The position numbers and the translations under genes were made by a program. From Demequina sp. NBRC 110057 (lineage in GTDB: Bacteria; Actinomycetota; Actinomycetes; Actinomycetales; Demequinaceae): 64,000 bases of DNA. Below are positions 63,900-64,000 of the stretch, one piece after another. Numbering within the stretch: position 1 is the first letter of the stretch; the number at the start of each line of letters is the position of its first letter. The stretch spans positions 558,001 through 622,000 of the forward strand of contig NZ_BBRN01000004.1 of the NCBI RefSeq assembly GCF_002090175.1, given 5' to 3'. A model generated the notes under the pieces. The model had not been told where the DNA came from. It did no database searches and saw only the letters and a list, made by a program, of their open reading frames with translations.

Positions 63900-64000
63900 T
63901 CATCGACCTGCCCCGCACCACGATCTCGCAGATCAACAAGCGACTCGTGCAGTCCCGCAAGGACTTCGGCGTCATCACGCTCGGTCGCGTCCTCACGCTC
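63896..64000 (+). CDS. opcA: Glucose-6-phosphate dehydrogenase assembly protein OpcA, N-terminal fragment
   Basis: Only 35 codons are inside the window: MIIDLPRTTISQINKRLVQS then RKDFGVITLGRVLTL. This is the start of OpcA, which promotes assembly and activity of Zwf. Overlap with the zwf stop and the conserved zwf-opcA order support the name. Confidence 0.9.

Overview
The window is very GC-rich, densely coded chromosomal DNA. Gene families and gene order point to an actinobacterium, most likely a member of the Micrococcales. The evidence is the pgsA-like/garA/ftsR/MerR block, the xerD-parA-scpAB-rluB-cmk-der block, a ctaB gene divergent from tkt-zwf-opcA, a mycobacterial-type FadE5/FadA2/FabG4/HtdX-like lipid cluster, a 13E12-type DUF222/HNH relic and leaderless gene starts. 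No phage, insertion sequence, plasmid or CRISPR array was seen; the genus cannot be fixed from the sequence alone.

Layout. 1-3.4 kb: start of pyruvate carboxylase, two MerR regulators (one FtsR), a GarA-type FHA protein, a CDP-alcohol phosphatidyltransferase and two small related proteins. 3.5-13.2 kb: a membrane alpha/beta hydrolase, bifunctional PutA with a divergent LysR regulator, an EI24 membrane protein, an amidohydrolase, OsmC and a small esterase. 13.2-19.1 kb: a decayed DUF222/HNH gene, a Nudix-NYN fusion, and two divergent wall enzymes (M23-like and VanY-like). 19.1-27 kb: DEAD-box helicase, ABM protein, PadR-UbiB pair and three enoyl-CoA hydratase/SDR genes. 27-31 kb: a membrane polysaccharide synthase followed at once by a secreted GH18 protein with two binding modules. 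31-40.5 kb: mixed metabolic and membrane genes and a tRNA-Pro(GGG). 40.5-49 kb: a fatty-acid cluster under a TetR regulator. 49-60 kb: diguanylate cyclase, DUF1801 protein, and a long leftward housekeeping run from ctaB and xerD through parA, scpA, scpB, rluB, aroH, tyrA, cmk, plsC and der. 60-64 kb: transketolase, glucose-6-phosphate dehydrogenase and the start of opcA.

How the genes work together. PutA with its LysR neighbour is a proline-catabolism unit. The glycosyltransferase and GH18 genes look like a dedicated extracellular glycan synthesis and trimming pair. The 40.6-49 kb genes provide acyl-CoA oxidation, thiolysis, ketoreduction, dehydration, thioester hydrolysis and acyl-CoA ligation. 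The 50-60 kb block joins chromosome segregation, ribosome maturation, aromatic amino acid synthesis and heme O synthesis.

Two window-wide signals stand out. First, the nonamer GGCCGATGC (complement GCATCGGCC) occurs far more often than base composition predicts, on both strands, inside genes and in hairpins. Second, at least 15 genes begin 6-7 bases after a TANNNT hexamer, the signature of leaderless transcripts; this helped to choose several starts.
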